Shown here piece after piece: positions 1 to 12,163 of a stretch of DNA of 64,000 bases. Origin of the DNA: Cellulosimicrobium cellulans (lineage in GTDB: Bacteria; Actinomycetota; Actinomycetes; Actinomycetales; Cellulomonadaceae); NCBI RefSeq assembly GCF_016921195.1, contig NZ_JAFGYF010000003.1, forward strand, positions 310,001-374,000, read 5' to 3'. The first letter of the stretch is position 1. The number at the start of each line of letters is the position of its first letter. Made by a program: the position numbers and the translations under genes. A model generated the notes under the pieces. It was given only the letters and a program-made list of their open reading frames with translations. It was not told the DNA's origin and searched no databases.

Positions 1-128
1 GGTGGGCGACCCCCTCGCGGGCTGACCCGCACGCGCCCACAGCCCGCCCCGGCCGCTGAGCCCGTTGCCGTGGTCGCCGGACGCACGCCGTGCCAGAGTC
101 TCCCCATGGCCCGCCCGTGGGAGACGCG

Positions 129-1655
129 ATGAGCCACACCCGGCCGGTGCGCGCCGCCGGAGCGTGGTGGGACGGCGTCCGTCCCGAGCGAGGGACGTTC
201 TGGCGCTCCGCGGGCGCCGGCTTCCCCGGAGCCGTCGGCGGGGTCCCCGACGGCATGGCGACGGCGACGCTCGTGGGTGTCAACCCGATCCACGGCCTCT
301 ACGCGACCGCGATCGGGCGCATCGCGGGCGGGCTGACCGTCGACTCACGCCTCATGATCGTCACGACGACGAGCGCCGCCGCCCTCGCCGCCGGCTCGAC
401 GCTCGCCGGGGTGGCCGCCGACGCTCGTCGTGGGTCTGGGCTCGGTCGCCCTCCTCCTGCTCCTCGGCCGGACGCGCGTCGCCCCGAACGCGGCCGTCGT
501 CGCGCTCGTGGTGTCCAGCGTCGGCGTGTGGGCCCTCGGCGCGACGTCCGTGCAGCTCGTCGGGGACGCGGGCGAGATCCCCGCCGGCCTGCCCTCCTTC
601 GCGCTACCCGACCTGGGGCTCGTCTCGGTCGACGTCGCCGTGGGCGCGCTCGCGGTGGCCGCCATCGTGCTCGTGCAGGGCGCGGGGGTCGCCGAGTCCG
701 TCCCGAACCCCGGCGGGCGCCGCGCCGACCCGAACCGCAACTTCGTCGGGCAGGGCGTCGCGAACCTCGCGGCGGGGTTCTTCCGCGGCATCCCCGTCGG
801 CGGGTCGGTGGGCCAGACGGCGATCAGCACCGCCGCGTGGGCGCGCGACCGCTGGGCAGGGATCATGTCCGGCGTCTGGGTGCTCGTCGTCCTCGTCGCT
901 CTCTCGGGGCCGGTCGGGGCAGTCCCCTCGGCGACGCTCGCGGCTCTGCTCGCGGTCGCCTCGGTCGGATCGATGCGGCTGTCGGCGATGGCGACGGCGT
1001 GGCGCACGGGCAGCCAGTCCCAGGTCGCGATGGCGACCACGTTCCTCGCGACCCTCCTCCTGCCCGTCGCGGCCGCGGTCGGCATCGGAGCCGCGCTGTC
1101 GATCCTGCTGCAGGCGAACCGCGAGTCGCAGGACCTGCGGATCGTCCGCCTCGTCCCCCTCGAGGACGGCACTACCGCGAGGAGCCGGCACCGCGGCACC
1201 TCGACGACGCGACCGTCACCGTGCTCGACGTCTACGGGAGCCTGTTCTACGCCGGCGCGCGCTCGCTCGAGGCCGCGCTGCCGGAACCCGGGAACGCGCA
1301 CGACGCCGTCGTCGTGCTGCGTCTGCGAGGCCGCGCGAGCCTCGGCGCGACCGCGTTCACTGTGCTCGCGCACTACGCGGACCGGCTCGGCGAGCGCGGC
1401 GGCCGGCTCTACGTGAGCGGGGTCGACCCCGAGCTGGCGGCGAAGTTCGAGCAGGTCATCGACCTGCGCCTGCGCGAGCGGATCGCGGTGTACCCGGCGC
1501 GGCCTGTGATCGGCGAGTCGACCGCCGACGCGATGGCGCACGCCGAGGCGTGGCTCGTGCGCGGGGTCGAGGCGGCCCAGGTCCCCGCCGTGCGGCGGGA
1601 CGGCCCGGCGAAGCGGCTGTGGTCCCGCGTGCGGTCGATGCTGCACCGCGGCTGA
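129..1655 (+). pseudogene. SulP-family anion transporter with STAS domain, broken by two frame changes
   Basis: The reading frame opens at ATG 129, preceded by GGGAG at 119-123, and encodes the N-terminal SulP region (TLVGVNPIHGLYATAIG, then a DSRLMIVTTTSAAALAAGS stretch). Near 415-420 the homology continues in the +1-shifted frame (TLVVGLGSVALLLLLGR to SILLQANRESQDL), and around 1170 it returns to the first frame for the C-terminal STAS domain (VTVLDVYGSLFYAGARSLE), ending at 1655. The second junction looks like loss of one C: codons 1162-1170 read EDG and the next in-frame residues would be HYREEP. At the first junction the segment usually found between TM3 and the central helices (about 100 residues) is missing, so a deletion is likely there. 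Known role of the family: sulfate, bicarbonate or other anion transport. I infer a non-functional gene, although a sequencing error could explain the single-base event. Confidence 0.72.
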
Positions 1656-1664
1656 CCGGAGCGC

Positions 1665-2525
1665 TCAGCCCAGCGCGTGCACGAAGTCCACGCGCTGTGC
1701 GGCGAACCAGGCCTCGTTCTCGCGGATCCGGTCCCCGACCCCGTCGTCCCACATGCGCTGCCAGCCGCCCCCGCGCACCTGCGCCGCGTGCCGCATCGCG
1801 TACCAGCTCCGCGCGAACCGTTGCGCGAGCACGTCGAGCAGCGCAAGCCGCTCGGACCGGTCCAGCCCGTACGCCTCCGCGAGGATCCGCGCACGACGGG
1901 GCGCATCGAGGTCACGCAGCGCCTCCGGACGCGCCTCCGGCGGCGCGATGGGCGCCCAGTAGAGCAGCGACGTCGCGACGTCGAGCAGCCGCGTCGTCGG
2001 CACTGCCAGGTCGAAGTCGATCACGCCGACGAGCCGGTGCGGACCCTGCGGGTCGTCGCCGGCCGGGACGAACAGCGCGTTCTCGATCGTGAGGTCGTTG
2101 TGCCCGACGACGTCCGGCACGTCGAACACGTCCGGAACCTCCGGGAACTGCGCCCGCTCGGGCCACGCGACGCCGTCGGGCAGGACGACGTCGCGCGACA
2201 CCGCGTGGAGATCCCGCAGCCACCCCCCGAGCTGGACGAGCACGTCCTCGTCGGTCGCCCACGCGTGCGGCGGGCGCCCGCCCATCTCGCCCGGCAGGAA
2301 CGTCACGACCTCCCGGCCGTCGTCGTCGATCCCGAGGAACCGCGGCGCGCGCTCGAAGCCCGCGCGCTCCAGGTGCAGCAGGTACGCCTCGACGGCGGGG
2401 CTGTGCGGGCCGCGCGGACGGCGGACGGTGTCGCCGCGCCGGACGATCCCGTCCGACACGTCCCCACCGAGCAGGGGGACCTCGACGTCGTCCGCGTCGT
2501 CGCTGTACGGGGGCAGATCGGTCAT
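1665..2525 (-). CDS. APH-family phosphotransferase
   Basis: A 286-residue protein with the aminoglycoside/choline-kinase-like phosphotransferase fold. It carries the Brenner-type catalytic motif VVGHNDLTIENALF (HxDxxxxN class) followed by the metal-binding IDFD (VGVIDFDLAVP). The N-terminal lobe has a short VRRPRGPHSPAVEAYL segment typical of small APH relatives of unknown substrate. The start chosen is ATG 2525, with GAGGG a few bases upstream; GTG 2534 is an in-frame alternative. It lies tail to tail with the broken SulP gene (9 bp between stops). The substrate cannot be told from sequence, and antibiotic resistance should not be assumed for this branch. Confidence 0.8.
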   Translation of the reverse strand: MTDLPPYSDDADDVEVPLLGGDVSDGIVRRGDTVRRPRGPHSPAVEAYLLHLERAGFERAPRFLGIDDDGREVVTFLPGEMGGRPPHAWATDEDVLVQLGGWLRDLHAVSRDVVLPDGVAWPERAQFPEVPDVFDVPDVVGHNDLTIENALFVPAGDDPQGPHRLVGVIDFDLAVPTTRLLDVATSLLYWAPIAPPEARPEALRDLDAPRRARILAEAYGLDRSERLALLDVLAQRFARSWYAMRHAAQVRGGGWQRMWDDGVGDRIRENEAWFAAQRVDFVHALG

Positions 2526-2573
2526 ACCCGACACCCTCGCACGCGCAGCGGGCCCCTGGCCAGGCCCGTCGCG

Positions 2574-3353
2574 CTACGCGACCGTCTCGAACGGGTACCG
2601 CCGGCGCAGGACGAGCCGCTGCACGAGCGTCCACGTCACCGTCACGAGCAGGTACAGACCCGCGGCGAGCGGGACGAAGCACGCGATCACCGCGGTCATG
2701 AACTGCAGGGCGCCGAGCGCGGTCTGCAACCCCGGCCCGGCCAGGGGGCCCGCAGCGCCCGGGGCGGGCGTCGTCCGCGGCACGGCGAGGCGACCGCCGG
2801 GCAAGGACGCCCGGCGTGTGAGCTCCCCGACGAGCGCGATGAGGAGCACGACCGCGCCCGCGACCACGAGGGTCGGGACGGCGGCCGCACCCCCACCGAG
2901 CGAGCCGACGAGGCTCGAGCCGAGCGGTGCTCCCCAGAGCGTGTGACCCAGCAGTGCGTTCCCGTGGCCGGCGATCTGGGCGTGCAGGAACAGTGCGTAG
3001 ACGACGCCGACCACGGGTGCCTGGGCGAGCATCGGCAGGCATCCGGCGAACGGCGTCGTGCCCGCCTCGGCGTAGAGGTCGAGGGTCGCGCGCTGCAACC
3101 TCTGCGGGTCGTCCCCGTGACGACGCTGGAGCTCGGCGAGCCGGGGCGCGAGGCGCGCGCGGTCACGCTCCGCCTTGGCCTGCGAGACGCCGACGGGGAC
3201 GAGCAGGGCACGGACGGCGAGAGTGAGCAGGACGACGGCGGCCGCAGCCGCAGCGCCTCCGGCGACGGGTTCGAGCAGGTCGGACAGGCCCATCAGGGCG
3301 CGATAGGCGGCGTCGAGCACCGTGGAGACGAGCGGGAGGTCGAGCAGGTTCAT
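2574..3353 (-). CDS. yidC: YidC/Oxa1-family membrane protein insertase (paralogue)
   Basis: A 259-residue membrane protein with the YidC/Oxa1 core: a first helix, then a charged cytoplasmic stretch (QAKAERDRARLAPRLAELQ...DPQRLQRATLDLYAEAG) and the typical TPFAGCLPMLAQAPV entry to the next helix, followed by three more hydrophobic segments and the basic tail VQRLVLRRRYPFETVA. It helps insert proteins into the cytoplasmic membrane. The short N-terminus (no large periplasmic domain) is normal for Gram-positives. It is not next to rpmH/rnpA, so it is probably the dispensable second YidC rather than the one at the replication origin (inference). ATG 3353 has GAGGA about 7 nt upstream. It is likely co-transcribed with the small membrane gene at 3474-3758. 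Confidence 0.88.
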   Translation of the reverse strand: MNLLDLPLVSTVLDAAYRALMGLSDLLEPVAGGAAAAAAVVLLTLAVRALLVPVGVSQAKAERDRARLAPRLAELQRRHGDDPQRLQRATLDLYAEAGTTPFAGCLPMLAQAPVVGVVYALFLHAQIAGHGNALLGHTLWGAPLGSSLVGSLGGGAAAVPTLVVAGAVVLLIALVGELTRRASLPGGRLAVPRTTPAPGAAGPLAGPGLQTALGALQFMTAVIACFVPLAAGLYLLVTVTWTLVQRLVLRRRYPFETVA

Positions 3354-3473
3354 GGTGGTGTCCTCGGTCGAACGTGCGGGGTACGCGTTCGCCGATCACC
3401 CTGCGCCGGGCAGGCAGGGGCACGCCGCGGCGTCGTGCGCGCGGGATGCGGGTGGGTGACCTCGGCCGGGTGA

Positions 3474-3758
3474 TCAGCCGAGGGGTCGGCCGGGCGCCCG
3501 GGGTCGGGCGCGACCCGGGGCGTCGGGGTCGCTCTGCGTGACGGCAGGCCCGACGTCGACCGTCTCGCGCAGACGGCCCGCCGGACGGGTGGCCACGCCG
3601 AGCACGAGGGGCGTGCCCCAGCGCGCGGACGCCGCAGCGACGGCCGCGACGAGGGCGGTGGCTCCGAGGAGGAAGAGCGTCGCCGTGAGGGTCGACGTGC
3701 CGAGCAGGAGCGCGAGCGCCGACGCGACGTCGCGCGCGACGACGAGAAGGTCGTTCAT
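3474..3758 (-). CDS. small membrane protein, DUF6412-like
   Basis: A 94-residue protein with two hydrophobic segments in its first half (DVASALALLLGTSTLTATLFL and LVAAVAAASARWGTPLVL) and a Pro/Arg-rich tail with TQSDPDAPGRARPRAPG. The tail and the position directly upstream of a yidC paralogue match the actinobacterial DUF6412 pattern as I remember it. ATG 3758 follows a strong GAGGAGGAG ribosome site. The function is unknown; a partner role for the adjacent insertase is only suggested by position (120-bp gap, same strand). Confidence 0.62.
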   Translation of the reverse strand: MNDLLVVARDVASALALLLGTSTLTATLFLLGATALVAAVAAASARWGTPLVLGVATRPAGRLRETVDVGPAVTQSDPDAPGRARPRAPGRPLG

Positions 3759-3797
3759 CGCTCCTCCTCCTCGGTCAGGGACGGCCGTGACCCCAGC

Positions 3798-4241
3798 CTA
3801 GGACACGTCGAGCGCGGCCCACTCGTCGTCGGTGAGCAGGCGCGAGCGGATGATGAACCGCACGCCCTCGGGAGCCTCGACGCTGAACCCCGCGCCGCGG
3901 CCGGGCACGACGTCGATCGTCAGGTGCGTGTGCTTCCAGTACTCGAACTGCGCCCGGCTCATCCACACAGGCACGGTGAACGCCCGCGCGCCGCCGGGCT
4001 CGCCCGCGTCGCCGCCGGGGACGACCAGGTCGCCCAGGTGGACGTCCGCGTCGCCGAGCAGGAAGTCGCCCTGCGGGTAGCACATGGGCGACGACCCGTC
4101 GCAGCACCCGCCGGACTGGTGGAACATGAGCTCGCCGTGGACCGGGCGCAACCGCGCGAGCAGCGCCGCGGCGTCGTCGGTGAGCGCGACCCGCACCGGA
4201 GCCGCGCTCGTCGGTTCGGGCGAGGAGACGTCGTCGGTCAC
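3798..4241 (-). CDS. DUF779 domain protein, partner of aldehyde dehydrogenase
   Basis: A 147-residue protein with the DUF779 signature: LARLRPVHGELMFHQSGGCCDGS, then MCYPQGDF, and a C-terminal WMSRAQFEYWKHTHLTIDV block. GTG 4241 is preceded by GGAGG at 5-nt spacing. The paired cysteines (GGCCDGSSPMC) could bind metal, but this is not shown. Genes of this family commonly sit beside acetaldehyde/aldehyde dehydrogenase genes, as here, where it is the last gene of the regulator-dehydrogenase-DUF779 series. The biochemical role is unknown. Confidence 0.85.
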   Translation of the reverse strand: MTDDVSSPEPTSAAPVRVALTDDAAALLARLRPVHGELMFHQSGGCCDGSSPMCYPQGDFLLGDADVHLGDLVVPGGDAGEPGGARAFTVPVWMSRAQFEYWKHTHLTIDVVPGRGAGFSVEAPEGVRFIIRSRLLTDDEWAALDVS

Positions 4242-4257
4242 GAAACCTCCTGGGGTG

Positions 4258-4339
4258 GGCCGAGCATGCGCTTGCTGCCGCCGAGCATGCGGTTGTGCCC
4301 CGTCCGCACTCCTGGACGGTCGACAACCGCATGCTCGGC
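4258..4339. repeat. palindromic GCCGAGCATGCGGT element, copy 1
   Basis: A perfect 17-bp inverted repeat (arms 4280-4296 and 4323-4339, GCCGAGCATGCGGTTGT and its complement) encloses a second inner stem CCGTCC/GGACGG (4300-4305 and 4314-4319). A partial third arm, GCCGAGCATGCGCTTG, begins at 4259. It lies between the aldehyde dehydrogenase and DUF779 genes. A related copy lies at 12101-12160. It could act as a terminator or mRNA-processing hairpin, or be a REP-like dispersed element. Confidence 0.8.
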
Positions 4340-4349
4340 GGGCGGGGGT

Positions 4350-5873
<1,524 letters not shown>

Positions 5874-5998
5874 CGTCTGCCTCCTCGCAGTGCTGGCTCG
5901 CCGCGCTCCTGGGAGGTCACCTCCGGGCGGGGAGTGCCCGACGGCGGTGCGCGGCACGGCGCCTCGTCGCGCCGTGGCACGACGCTAGGCACCCGAGG

Positions 5999-6016
5999 GT
6001 TGCAGGACCGTTGCAG
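5999..6016. promoter_or_regulatory. direct repeat GTTGCAG x2 upstream of aldehyde dehydrogenase
   Basis: Two identical GTTGCAG heptamers at 5999-6005 and 6010-6016 lie 11 bp apart (one helical turn), between the regulator stop and the dehydrogenase start. Such phasing suits tandem protein binding on one DNA face. A candidate site for the upstream GAF/HTH activator; inference only. Confidence 0.4.
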
Positions 6017-6028
6017 CGGAGGTGGCGG

Positions 6029-7345
6029 TCAACCGAGCTCGTCGTCGAGCAGGTCGAGGTGCGCGCGGGCACGGACCCACAGCGGGCTGCCGTGGTCGGC
6101 GACGCGCTGGAGGCGCGTCCACGCGGCGTGGTCCTCGGCGCCGTCGTCGGTGCGGGTCCACGCGTCGAGGGCGTCGGCGTCGCCCGCCGACACGACCGCC
6201 GCGCGGAGCTCGGCGGCGAGCTCGCCACGCAGCTGTTCGACGGCGGGCGCGCCGGAGCGCGGGAGGAGCGGCGCGCGGTACGCCGCGACCGCCCCCCGGA
6301 CGTCGCCGACGGCGAGCCGGTCGCGCACGACGTCGGCGTCGGTTCGCAGGGGGCGCGCGAGGCGGTACGGGCGGGACCCGGCGAGGAGCGTCCCGGCGAC
6401 GCGACGCAGGCGCGAGACCTCCGCGCGCACGGTGACGTCCGAGAGCGCGCCGGGGTGCAGGAGGACGGCCAGCTCGTCGGCGGAGAGGCCACGCGGGTGT
6501 GCGGCGAGGAGCGCGAGGATCTCGGCGTGCCGCAGCGAGAGACGGTGCTCGAGGCCGTCCGGTGCGCGGAGCACGGGCGTGGTGCCGAGCACGAACAGCT
6601 CGGGCCCGCCGTCGGGCGGTGGCACGGGGAGCGTTCCCGCGCCGTCGGTCGCGGTCGCCAGGGCGGCCGCGCGCTCGGCCAGCTCGCGCTCGAGGCTCAG
6701 CACCGTCGCACGCACGAGCGAGAGCACGACTCCCGAGGCGGCCGACTGCCGGCCGGTGACGTCGAGGACGCCGAGGACCCGGCCGGTCCCCGGCTCGTGG
6801 ATGGGGACGGCGGTGCAGCTGAACGCCTGCACGGGCCGGGAGAAGTGCTCCGCGCCGAGGACCTGCACGGCGCGGCGCGCGGCGAGCGCGGTCCCGGGGG
6901 CGTTGGTCCCGACGCGCTCCTCGCGCCAGACCGATCCCTCGACGAACCCCACCCGCTCGACGGCGTCGCGCAGCGCGCGGCTGCCCTCGACCCATAGGAG
7001 CCGGCCCGCGTCGTCCGACACGGCGACGGCCAGCCCGTCGTCGGCGGCGGCGTCGACGACGAGCTCGCGCACGACCGGCATGACGCTCGCGAGCGGGTGG
7101 GCCTGGCGGTAGGCGACGAGGTCGTCGTGGGCGAGCGCGGACTCCGTGCGCGGGCCCTCGGGGTCGACGCCGCTGTGGACGGAACGCCGCCACGAGTCGG
7201 CCACCACGGGGTGGATGCCGGGCGGGAGCACGCCGTCGACGAGGAAGGACCGGTAGGCCGCGCGGACCGAACGGGCGTCGCGGCGCGCGTCGGTGCGGCG
7301 CGGGTGCGCGTCCGAGCGCAGCGGCGGTGCGAGAGTGCGCGGCAC
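6029..7345 (-). CDS. GAF-domain helix-turn-helix regulator (AcoR-like, no AAA+ domain)
   Basis: A 438-residue regulator. Its N-terminal half resembles the sensory region of AcoR-type activators: IHPVVADSWRRSVHSGVDPEG, then a GAF domain with LLWVEGSRALRDAVERVGFVEGSVW, REERVGTNAPGTAL and HFSRPVQAFSCTAVPIHEP. There is no sigma-54 AAA+ module. The C-terminal part (from about residue 265, LSLRHAEILALLAAHPRGLS) looks like a winged helix. This architecture is common in actinobacterial regulators of aldehyde dehydrogenase operons. GTG 7345 has GGAGG at 5-nt spacing. It is transcribed toward the dehydrogenase and DUF779 genes, so it probably activates them in response to an alcohol or aldehyde (inference). 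Confidence 0.82.
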   Translation of the reverse strand: MPRTLAPPLRSDAHPRRTDARRDARSVRAAYRSFLVDGVLPPGIHPVVADSWRRSVHSGVDPEGPRTESALAHDDLVAYRQAHPLASVMPVVRELVVDAAADDGLAVAVSDDAGRLLWVEGSRALRDAVERVGFVEGSVWREERVGTNAPGTALAARRAVQVLGAEHFSRPVQAFSCTAVPIHEPGTGRVLGVLDVTGRQSAASGVVLSLVRATVLSLERELAERAAALATATDGAGTLPVPPPDGGPELFVLGTTPVLRAPDGLEHRLSLRHAEILALLAAHPRGLSADELAVLLHPGALSDVTVRAEVSRLRRVAGTLLAGSRPYRLARPLRTDADVVRDRLAVGDVRGAVAAYRAPLLPRSGAPAVEQLRGELAAELRAAVVSAGDADALDAWTRTDDGAEDHAAWTRLQRVADHGSPLWVRARAHLDLLDDELG

Positions 7346-7410
7346 GGGACCTCCGACGTCGTCGTGCGGTGCTGGGGCCAGTGTAGGTGCCGCGCCGCGG
7401 CACCGGGTCG

Positions 7411-9857
<2,447 letters not shown>

Positions 9858-9869
9858 GCCGCGCCCGGG

Positions 9870-10397
9870 TCATCCCGCGTCGGGCGTGCGACGTGCGCCG
9901 ACGGCCACCACGCCGTCGCGCACGACGGCCGGCGCGCCCCACCCAGGGACGGCGAGCGACGCGCGGACACCGTCGACGACGCGGCCGTCGTCCCTGCCCG
10001 GCGTCTCGTAGACCAGCCAGAGCGCCCCGCCCGGGACGAGCAGCGCCGCCAGCGCGCTCGCCTCCTTGCGCGCGGCTCGGGTCCAGAAGAGGTTGACGTT
10101 CACCGCGAACGCGACGTCGAACGGGCCGGTGAGCCCGTCCGGGAGGTCCGGGTCCGCGACGTCGCCCTGCCGCACGACGAGGCGGCCGTCGTCGACCGCG
10201 GCGCGGTTGCGCGCCGTCGTGCGAGCGACGGCCGTACCGGACCGGTCGAGCGCGACGTACCGCACGCCGCGGTGCCGCGCGAGGACCAGCTCCGCGGCCA
10301 CCCCGGGGCCCGGCCCGATCTCGAGCACGGCCTCGTCGCCGCGGAGGCCGAGCAGCGCGACGGCACGCTGGACCCGTTCGGGCACGGTGACGCTCAC
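9870..10397 (-). CDS. class I SAM-dependent methyltransferase
   Basis: A protein of about 175 residues with the Rossmann methyltransferase motif I AVLEIGPGPGVAAELVL, an acidic end of strand 2 (YVALDRSG), motif II-like GDVADPDLPDGLTGPFDVAFA and VNLFW in place of the usual post-motif. The substrate is unknown. The start is uncertain: GTG 10397 (VSVTVPERVQRA) looks natural, but GTG 10421 is also in frame and neither has a clear ribosome site. It faces the decarboxylase tail to tail with a 12-bp gap. Confidence 0.75.
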   Translation of the reverse strand: MSVTVPERVQRAVALLGLRGDEAVLEIGPGPGVAAELVLARHRGVRYVALDRSGTAVARTTARNRAAVDDGRLVVRQGDVADPDLPDGLTGPFDVAFAVNVNLFWTRAARKEASALAALLVPGGALWLVYETPGRDDGRVVDGVRASLAVPGWGAPAVVRDGVVAVGARRTPDAG

Positions 10398-10553
10398 GAG
10401 TCCAGTCTGACCGGCGACCACCCGGTCGGCAGCACGCGTTTACACCGTCTCAGCATGCGCGACGACCCTTCCGTGATGCGGACAGCCGACCTAGCCTGAC
10501 GATCGGACGGACCACCACCTCGGACACCCAGCTCCCGCAGCACGGAGGACACC

Positions 10554-11465
10554 ATGCCCGCACCCCTCGACACCAGCGAGAAGATCACCCAGTACGCCCA
10601 CCCCGACCGCCTCGTGAGCACGGACTGGCTCGCCGAGCACCTCGGGGAGCCGGGCATCGTCGTCGTCGAGTCCGACGAGGACGTGCTGCTCTACGAGACC
10701 GGTCACATCCCCGGTGCGGTGAAGATCGACTGGCACACCGACCTCAACGACCCCGACACGCGCGACTACATCGACGGCAAGGGCTTCGCCCAGCTCCTCG
10801 GCAGCAAGGGCATCGCGCGCGACACGACGATCGTCGTCTACGGCGACAAGAACAACTGGTGGGCCGCCTACGCCGCGTGGGTCTTCACGCTGTTCGGCCA
10901 CGAGGACGTGCGCCTGCTCGACGGCGGCCGCGGCAAGTGGATCGCCGAGGGCCGCGAGGTCACGACCGACGTCCCCGCGCCGGAGGCCGTCGAGTACCCC
11001 GTGGTCGAGCGCGACGACGTGACGATCCGCGCGTTCAAGGAGGACGTCCTCGCGCACATCGGCAACGGGCCGCTCGTCGACATCCGCTCCCCGCAGGAGT
11101 ACACGGGCGAGCGCCTGCACATCCCGGACTACCCGGAGGAGGGCGTGCTGCGCGGCGGCCACATCCCGACGGCGCGCAACGTCCCGTGGGCGACCGCGGT
11201 CGCCGAGGACGGCACGTACAAGTCGCGCGAGCAGCTCGAGGCGATCTACCAGGAGGGCGGCCTCGGCCTCGCGACCGACGACGAGGTCGTCACGTACTGC
11301 CGCATCGGCGAGCGGTCGAGCCACACGTGGTTCGCGCTCACGTACCTGCTCGGCTTCGACAAGGTCCGCAACTACGACGGCTCGTGGACCGAGTGGGGCA
11401 ACGCCGTGCGCGTGCCGATCGTCAAGGGCGAGGAGCCCGGCGAGGCCCCCGCGTCGCTCAACTGA
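10554..11465 (+). CDS. sseA: thiosulfate sulfurtransferase (two-domain rhodanese)
   Basis: A 303-residue tandem rhodanese. The first domain has [20 protein letters not shown] and [13 protein letters not shown], and the second carries the catalytic loop [14 protein letters not shown] with the persulfide-forming Cys, then [11 protein letters not shown]. This matches actinobacterial CysA2/SseA-type enzymes that move sulfane sulfur to acceptors such as cyanide or thiols. ATG 10554 follows GGAGG (10544-10548) at 5-nt spacing. A -10-like TAGCCT lies at about 10492. It precedes a SufE-family gene, a pairing that suggests sulfur relay toward iron-sulfur or thio-cofactor synthesis. Confidence 0.9.
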   Translation: MPAPLDTSEKITQYAHPDRLVSTDWLAEHLGEPGIVVVESDEDVLLYETGHIPGAVKIDWHTDLNDPDTRDYIDGKGFAQLLGSKGIARDTTIVVYGDKNNWWAAYAAWVFTLFGHEDVRLLDGGRGKWIAEGREVTTDVPAPEAVEYPVVERDDVTIRAFKEDVLAHIGNGPLVDIRSPQEYTGERLHIPDYPEEGVLRGGHIPTARNVPWATAVAEDGTYKSREQLEAIYQEGGLGLATDDEVVTYCRIGERSSHTWFALTYLLGFDKVRNYDGSWTEWGNAVRVPIVKGEEPGEAPASLN

Positions 11466-11486
11466 CCCACCGCCCGTCCTGACGCC

Positions 11487-11531
11487 CGACGGCGCGCGGC
11501 CGGCCCCTCGCGGGCGGGTCGCGCGCCGTCG
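11487..11531. terminator. 12-bp perfect hairpin after sseA
   Basis: Arms 11487-11498 and 11520-11531 (CGACGGCGCGCG and its complement) pair perfectly, and a further GACGCC/GCGTC extension needs one bulged G. There is no T-run, as is usual in very GC-rich actinobacteria. It sits between sseA and sufE, so it may terminate or attenuate read-through into sufE. Confidence 0.6.
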
Positions 11532-11624
11532 GCGTCCGCCGCCGGGCATACGTCGCGCGCGCCGGGCGTTCCGCACGGTGGGACCAGGTCCCGACCGCAC
11601 GCCCCCGATGCAAGGATCGACACC

Positions 11625-12086
11625 ATGAGCTCCCCCTCCGACGCTTCGCCCGACCTGCCCGCGACGCTCGCGGAGATCCGCGACGACTTCCTCGCGATGC
11701 CGGAGCGTGAGCGGCTCCAGCTCCTGCTCGAGTTCGCGAACGAGCTGCCCGACCTTCCGGAGCGCTACGCGAGCGCGCCCGGTCTGCTCGAGCGCATCGA
11801 GGAGTGCCAGTCGCCGGTACGGGCCTTCGCGGAGGTCGACGGCGACGGTGTCGTCCACTTCTACGCGACCGCTCCCGCCGAGGCGCCGACGACGCGCGGG
11901 TTCGCCTCGATCCTCGCTCAGGGCCTCTCCGGCCTGACCGTGCAGGAGGTGCTCGACGTGCCGGACGACTTCCCCATGTCGATCGGCCTGACGCGCGCGG
12001 TGAGCCCGCTGCGCATCGGCGGCATGAACGGCATGCTCACGCGTGCCAAGCGCCAGGTGCGCGAGCAGATCGCCGGCCGCCCCTGA
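11625..12086 (+). CDS. sufE: SufE-family sulfur acceptor protein
   Basis: A 153-residue SufE family protein. It opens with LAEIRDDFLAMPERERLQLLLEF, then has the conserved cysteine in RIEECQSPVRAFAEVDGDGV that accepts persulfide sulfur, and ends in the family block LSGLTVQEVLDVPDDFPMSIGL, SPLRIGGMNGMLTRAKRQV. SufE proteins take sulfur from a cysteine desulfurase. ATG 11625 has AAGGA 8 nt upstream. Located after a rhodanese; its usual desulfurase partner is not in the window. Confidence 0.88.
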   Translation: MSSPSDASPDLPATLAEIRDDFLAMPERERLQLLLEFANELPDLPERYASAPGLLERIEECQSPVRAFAEVDGDGVVHFYATAPAEAPTTRGFASILAQGLSGLTVQEVLDVPDDFPMSIGLTRAVSPLRIGGMNGMLTRAKRQVREQIAGRP

Positions 12087-12100
12087 CTCACGCGGCCCCA

Positions 12101-12160
12101 GCCGAGCATGCGGTGGTCGCCCGTCCGGGCGTCGTGCCGGGACGCGACCGCATGCTCGGC
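12101..12160. repeat. palindromic GCCGAGCATGCGGT element, copy 2
   Basis: Arms GCCGAGCATGCGGT (12101-12114) and its exact complement (12147-12160) flank an inner CGTCC/GGACG stem (12122-12126 and 12140-12144). The outer and inner stems match the plan of the element at 4280-4339. Here it lies exactly between the convergent sufE and SBF-like transporter genes, 14 nt after one stop and 4 nt before the other, and could terminate both. Confidence 0.8.
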
Positions 12161-12163
12161 GTG

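Noticed and set aside
2-25. Possible end of an upstream plus-strand gene (VGDPLAG then stop)
   Set aside because: Seven codons only; not enough to support a gene. Nothing else is seen in 1-128.
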